Origin: Enterobacter ludwigii
GTDB taxonomy: Bacteria > Pseudomonadota > Gammaproteobacteria > Enterobacterales > Enterobacteriaceae
DNA: 64,000 bases
Assembly: GCF_001750725.1 (NCBI RefSeq)
Contig: NZ_CP017279.1
Coordinates: 2,232,001 to 2,296,000 of the forward strand
Reading direction: 5' to 3'
Part shown: positions 60,289 to 64,000 of the stretch, piece after piece
How positions within the stretch are numbered: the first letter of the stretch is position 1
How the letters are laid out: the number at the start of each line of letters is the position of its first letter
Translations under genes and position numbers: made by a program
Notes under the pieces: model-generated
The model's database searches: none
Told to the model about the DNA's origin: nothing
The model's input: only the letters and a program-made list of their open reading frames with translations

Positions 60289-60825
60289 TCAAATACTCTT
60301 CTTCACAATCGCCGGAATGCCTACAAGTAGTACATTGTCATCACAGGACTGCATTACAACAGCATTAGCAGCAACAATAACATTGTCGCCAATTCGAATA
60401 CCACCAAGAACTTTCGCTCCTGAAGCAATCACCACATTATCACCCAAAACAGGACGATTTGCGTGATTAAAGGGGATATCTACATTCTTCGCACCAAGAG
60501 TAACCTGTTGGTAAATCGTTGCATTAACGCCAATTTTAGATGCACCAATAACGACACCTTGCGAGTGCGGAATAAAAAAACCACCGCCAATTTCACAATT
60601 GGAAGCGATCTCAACACCAAAAATAATAAAATTAAGTAGCGAGAAGATTTTCCCTATAACAGGAATTCTTTTTTTATAGCAGAAATGACTCATGCGATAT
60701 AATATAACAGGAGTCATCTTCATACCAAAAAATGCTGACACTATTCCTAGTAAAGATACTTTTGATTTGTTACGCCCAGTCAGATTGTAATATCTCAGTA
60801 CATCATCTTTTACCAACTCAAACAT
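60289..60825 (-). CDS. Serine acetyltransferase-like O-acetyltransferase
   Basis: The 178-residue protein has the CysE-type left-handed beta-helix built of hexapeptide repeats (IASNCEIGGGFFIPHSQGVVIGASKIGVNATIYQQVTLG...VLGDNVVIASGAKVLGGIRIGDNVIVAANAVV). The catalytic His lies in PHSQG. Short forms of this kind in polysaccharide clusters usually O-acetylate a sugar or act as WcaF/WbbJ-like acetyltransferases; a role in serine metabolism is unlikely here. Its start overlaps the wzy stop by eight bases. Confidence 0.82.
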   Translation of the reverse strand: MFELVKDDVLRYYNLTGRNKSKVSLLGIVSAFFGMKMTPVILYRMSHFCYKKRIPVIGKIFSLLNFIIFGVEIASNCEIGGGFFIPHSQGVVIGASKIGVNATIYQQVTLGAKNVDIPFNHANRPVLGDNVVIASGAKVLGGIRIGDNVIVAANAVVMQSCDDNVLLVGIPAIVKKSI

Positions 60826-61966
60826 GAGGTTGACTCCGAATATTTATTTTAATTCTCACAAAGACAAGAGTTACAATGAAAAGCAAGAAATACGTCTGGA
60901 TAAAAAACAAATTATAAAAACCACTAAATATCGCACATTGCATCGCAATCGCGTAAGGAAAAAGACTATAACGATACGATCTTAATAAATTCTTATAGGC
61001 CACACTAAAAAGCAACAATAAACAAGTGACCACAATAAGTGAACCCGCGATGCCAAGATCGGGCATTAACTTTTCAAACATTGTTGAAACATTGGCATTA
61101 TCATCTACCAATGCCATAGTATCGTGAAAGCCTAGATCAGTGTAAATTAGATTTCGGATAACGCTAGGGAAAAGATCCTGGAAGCTTGTGAAGTCGTATA
61201 CCGGAACTATGTGCGCAAAATTATATGCCAGGTTAGCAAGCCCAGCAGTAATATAAACATAAAACCATGTAAAACCAGAAGGCAGACTTCCCAGGAATTG
61301 TCCTTGGGGTGACAATAAATATTGATATGGGTTTTCTGCTCCCCTAATATCACCTACAGCTCCGAACAGTAACACTATTGTCACAACAGCAAGAACTGTA
61401 TAAATAAACATCTTTCTCGTGAATTTTTTATAGATAAAGAATAAAAAGAATATTTCCACGAGGCCAGACATAAGGATCCCTCGTCTGAAAACCAGCATTT
61501 CCCAAATGCTCATTAAAAGTAATATAAGGAGGAACATTTTCCGCCTTGATAAAAGGAAATGATAATACAGAGATGGGAAAATAAAAAGGAATAGCATATT
61601 AACTATCCCATGATATGTCGGTATTCCGAACTCAGTGTAATTATACCCCCCTCTAAATTGCATAATCATCGGAATGCCACCTGCCACAATTACATCTGGA
61701 ATTATCGCAAAGCACCAAATAATTAGCCATATTTTAGTCGCTCGCCAGGACGGCATAATGTCATTAAGGCGAACACGATTAATACTACCAGGTGTGACAA
61801 ATGGAAGTGCAAAAATCAAACCCAGAACGATATTAATGGATAAAAATACAGTCATCTCATTTGAGAGTGAGCTGATATTAGTCGTCAGCCCAAGTGAGTA
61901 CAATAAGATTGTGAAAAGCCAGGTTGAAGCATATACAAACCCTGGGGACATAAAAAAAATACTCAT
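60818..61966 (-). CDS. wzy: O-antigen polymerase Wzy
   Basis: The 382-residue protein is strongly hydrophobic with about ten to eleven membrane segments and one large periplasmic loop (about residues 205-300, with GDIRGAENPYQYL...PVYDFTSFQDLFPSVIRNLIY). This is the topology of Wzy polymerases, and the loop resembles the oligosaccharide repeat-unit polymerase family. Wzy proteins vary greatly in sequence, so the call rests on topology, on the RGGYNYTEFGIP stretch in an early loop, and on its place between wzx and transferase genes. It works with WzzB for chain length. Confidence 0.82.
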   Translation of the reverse strand: MSIFFMSPGFVYASTWLFTILLYSLGLTTNISSLSNEMTVFLSINIVLGLIFALPFVTPGSINRVRLNDIMPSWRATKIWLIIWCFAIIPDVIVAGGIPMIMQFRGGYNYTEFGIPTYHGIVNMLFLFIFPSLYYHFLLSRRKMFLLILLLMSIWEMLVFRRGILMSGLVEIFFLFFIYKKFTRKMFIYTVLAVVTIVLLFGAVGDIRGAENPYQYLLSPQGQFLGSLPSGFTWFYVYITAGLANLAYNFAHIVPVYDFTSFQDLFPSVIRNLIYTDLGFHDTMALVDDNANVSTMFEKLMPDLGIAGSLIVVTCLLLLFSVAYKNLLRSYRYSLFPYAIAMQCAIFSGFYNLFFIQTYFLLFIVTLVFVRIKINIRSQPHV

Positions 61967-61967
61967 C

Positions 61968-62942
61968 CTAGTTCCTCAAGAATCGAAGTCTTCCACCTTC
62001 AATGTATGAAAGTGCCAATACGATCTTATATAAGAAATCTGGTATTTTAATTGCTTTGGTATCTAACATTTCGCACAACCGAAGAAGGAATTTTCTTGTC
62101 GTTGTTAGAGGAAGCTTATGTATGATACTGATGAGCAATTTACTGAGGAGTCTATTATCGTCCAACATCACTTCATAGGATGAAAAGAGGCTATCCTTAA
62201 CACACTCTGGATGTTTTTCTTTCAGCACAGGGAATGATTTAGATGCATACACAATCATTCTTTCTGAAGCTCGGCGCAACGTAGGAGTATCGCTGTCTTC
62301 TGCCCTTGCATCGGGTAAAAAATAAAAGTCATACTTTGCTTTTGCAACTCGGATACCGAGTTCTTCATCTTCACAGCCGTAATGATAAAATGTCTCATCA
62401 AAACAACCAATCGTATCAATAATATCCCGCGTCAGGATAATGCCATCGCTTGCGAAGAAGCGGGTACTTATAGTCCCTTCAGGTATATTTCGTGCCCCCA
62501 GGTAACGACTATCAAAATAGCGGAGATAATTGCTAGTGTAGAGTCTGGCAGGATCGATTCGTATATTAATTCTGGCTGCTGTGTATTGCTTTCCATGAAA
62601 AAAGGAAACAATCTTTTTTATCGCCTTAGGTTCAATAAGATTATCGATATCAATAAACATTATCAACGAATTTGACGCAAGAGAAATACCCACATTGCGG
62701 GAAATTGCCCGACCAGAATTGACATGATTCCTGTGGAATAAGAAAGTTATCTTATCTTTAAATGTTTCCGCATAAGATGCTGCGATTTCAGCCAGAGAAA
62801 CCGGACTGCAATCGTCAATAAGAATTAATTCAACAAGGTTGTTTGGATAATCAATTTTCAGTATGGCTTCCATGAACCGCTTGACTTTCGATGGTTCACA
62901 GTAAGCAGGAACCACTATTGAAATCTTATCATTGTACTGCAC
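61968..62942 (-). CDS. Family 2 glycosyltransferase
   Basis: The 324-residue protein has a GT-A fold: ISIVVPAYCEPSKVKRFMEAILK at the N-terminus, ELILIDDCSP (first Asp pair), SGRAISRNVGISLASNSLIMFIDIDNLI (the DxD-type metal site) and YHYGCEDEELGIRVAKAKYDF (the ED motif with the catalytic base). The transferred sugar is unknown. Start: the GTG at 62940-62942 has GAGGTG five or six bases upstream, inside the end of wzx, with which it overlaps by 14 bases. It adjoins wzy. Confidence 0.88.
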   Translation of the reverse strand: MQYNDKISIVVPAYCEPSKVKRFMEAILKIDYPNNLVELILIDDCSPVSLAEIAASYAETFKDKITFLFHRNHVNSGRAISRNVGISLASNSLIMFIDIDNLIEPKAIKKIVSFFHGKQYTAARINIRIDPARLYTSNYLRYFDSRYLGARNIPEGTISTRFFASDGIILTRDIIDTIGCFDETFYHYGCEDEELGIRVAKAKYDFYFLPDARAEDSDTPTLRRASERMIVYASKSFPVLKEKHPECVKDSLFSSYEVMLDDNRLLSKLLISIIHKLPLTTTRKFLLRLCEMLDTKAIKIPDFLYKIVLALSYIEGGRLRFLRN

Positions 62943-64000
62943 TAATGCACCTCGAAGAATAAATTATATTGAAAGCGTAAACCACTGCTAAACCAATGAC
63001 AATATTACTCACGCCTACATAATGGAAAATAGCCGGCACAATAGCGACAACTAGACAGAAAGCTATTAGCCATTTAATCGCTAATTTCTTTAATTGCTTC
63101 ATTCTGATTAAAACCATACTGAGTAATTGGTCTATAGCTAAAATAGGTGTTAACCATACAAAAGTCCGTAAATAACTATAGGCATTAACGAGTTTAGTAC
63201 CATAAAGAATATGAATTATTATATCGGCAAGTACTGTGGTAGCTAGTGCACCGGCACAGGTAACGGCAAGTGTAGCGAAGATACAGAACGGCAATTTTCT
63301 TTTTATTGTTGCAATATCAATAAATTTAAAGATAAAGATTGGTGCAATTGCCTGAACAAAAAGAATACATATTGCATACCAATTATCGACTAACTGGAGT
63401 GCTGCTGCATAGTTTGAATACGTTTCTCCGGAAATTTTTCCTTCGAGATATACTCGGTCAAACTTCATGGTCACCTGCTGCATAATCAGACAGAACCATA
63501 CTGCGACTCCAATCTTGAAATACGCAAAAACCTCCGTATCAACTTTCACGAATCTAAAACCTGTAGCCTTTCTAAACGTATAAAAGATAAAGCCACAAGG
63601 TAAAAGTGATTCGATAACCCAAGCCACCCAGAGATAGTTTATTGGTAATTGATTTTTTACACCAATATAAATGACAATCAGCTTAATTATTGCAGCGAGC
63701 ATCAGCACAAGGCAAGGCAATTTGAGGCGGGCCTGGCTTTGGTACCATGTTAAACCGACAATGAACGTTTCTCGCAATGCCACAGATATAGCCAAACCAA
63801 TAATAAACTGTCTGGACAATCCACTGGCAGCAAACATTCCCCATGCCATCATGCATAATGCAACGCAAATCCCTGCTGCAAGACGTAATACAATTACATT
63901 GCTAATTATGGAGTTTATTTTGGATGGCGCATCCAGCAATTTAGGAATAACCACCTCGGCACCACAGATCCAGGTGCCTGTCATAAATATGGCTAAAATG
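62929..64000 (-). CDS. wzx: O-antigen flippase Wzx (N-terminus beyond the window)
   Basis: About 356 residues are visible, with roughly ten to eleven membrane segments, charged short loops and no long soluble domain: the topology of the Wzx/RfbX polysaccharide flippase family. Typical places are TGTWICGAEVVIPKLL near the cut end, VTMKFDRVYLEGKISGETYSNYAAALQLVDN in the middle, and MKQLKKLAIKWLIAF near the end. The frame stays open to the window edge, so an internal Met near 63984 is not the true start. It moves the lipid-linked O unit to the periplasm. It overlaps the glycosyltransferase gene. Confidence 0.83.
   Translation of the reverse strand, partial: ILAIFMTGTWICGAEVVIPKLLDAPSKINSIISNVIVLRLAAGICVALCMMAWGMFAASGLSRQFIIGLAISVALRETFIVGLTWYQSQARLKLPCLVLMLAAIIKLIVIYIGVKNQLPINYLWVAWVIESLLPCGFIFYTFRKATGFRFVKVDTEVFAYFKIGVAVWFCLIMQQVTMKFDRVYLEGKISGETYSNYAAALQLVDNWYAICILFVQAIAPIFIFKFIDIATIKRKLPFCIFATLAVTCAGALATTVLADIIIHILYGTKLVNAYSYLRTFVWLTPILAIDQLLSMVLIRMKQLKKLAIKWLIAFCLVVAIVPAIFHYVGVSNIVIGLAVVYAFNIIYSSRCISAVQ

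Noticed and set aside
63683..63984. Internal Met at 63984 as the wzx start
   Set aside because: The reading frame continues upstream to the window edge with hydrophobic residues, so the real start is outside the window.

Overview
The window is chromosomal DNA of a member of the Enterobacteriaceae, most likely Enterobacter or a close relative. Three things point there. The gene order mtfA – tRNA-Asn genes – cbl/nac – ldtA – shiA – amn – yeeO – yeeX – yeeA – sbmC – dacD – sbcB – plaP – yeeY – yeeZ – hisLGDCBHAFI – wzzB – ugd – gnd – O-antigen genes follows the Escherichia/Enterobacter backbone. The proteins are close to, but not identical with, their E. coli counterparts. The placement of wzzB, ugd and gnd is not the Klebsiella capsule-locus arrangement. 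No replicon genes, integrases, transposases, rRNA genes or CRISPR arrays were seen.

Layout. (1) 1–9.3 kb: flagellar and chemotaxis genes. fliG (cut by the window edge) and fliF run leftwards; fliE, cheR, cheB, cheY, cheZ, flhB, flhA and flhE run rightwards as one compact operon. In E. coli fliE/fliF and cheR–flhE are in separate loci, so this junction is a notable arrangement. (2) 9.3–12.2 kb: an accessory block with a barrel-protein tail remnant, a methyltransferase, a TraF_2-family outer-membrane protein and a small secreted protein made of a phage-type S74 chaperone domain. (3) 12.7–22.8 kb: mtfA, then a complete aerobactin locus (divergent MFS exporter candidate, iucABCD, iutA) with a strong Fur box. 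(4) 22.9–35.6 kb: a region punctuated by four identical tRNA-Asn genes (three rightward, one leftward), carrying LysR/GST, cbl, nac (with sigma-54 promoter and NtrC site), ldtA, shiA, amn, an M24 peptidase, yeeO and a gamma-glutamylcyclotransferase-like gene. (5) 35.6–44.2 kb: housekeeping genes yeeX, yeeA, sbmC (LexA box), dacD, sbcB, plaP, yeeY and yeeZ. (6) 44.3–51.6 kb: the complete histidine operon with its hisL leader and attenuator. (7) 51.6–64 kb: surface polysaccharide genes: wzzB, a UDP-glucuronate 4-epimerase-like gene, ugd and gnd, then an AT-rich O-antigen segment (secreted GH1 beta-glucosidase, rmlA, glycosyltransferase, acetyltransferase, wzy, glycosyltransferase, wzx cut by the window edge).

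How the genes work together. The left end builds and steers flagella. The aerobactin cluster makes, probably exports, and takes up a citrate-hydroxamate siderophore under Fur control. cbl and nac link sulfur and nitrogen limitation to gene expression. The his operon is attenuated by histidine supply. The right end makes nucleotide sugars (UDP-GlcA, UDP-GalA, dTDP-glucose), assembles O units, and flips, polymerises and length-controls them by the Wzx/Wzy/Wzz route.

The best candidates for something undescribed are the signal-peptide-bearing GH1 beta-glucosidase in the O-antigen cluster, the free-standing secreted S74 domain protein beside a TraF-like outer-membrane protein, and the joined flagellar/chemotaxis locus. 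All homology statements rest on recall of protein families; no database search was run.
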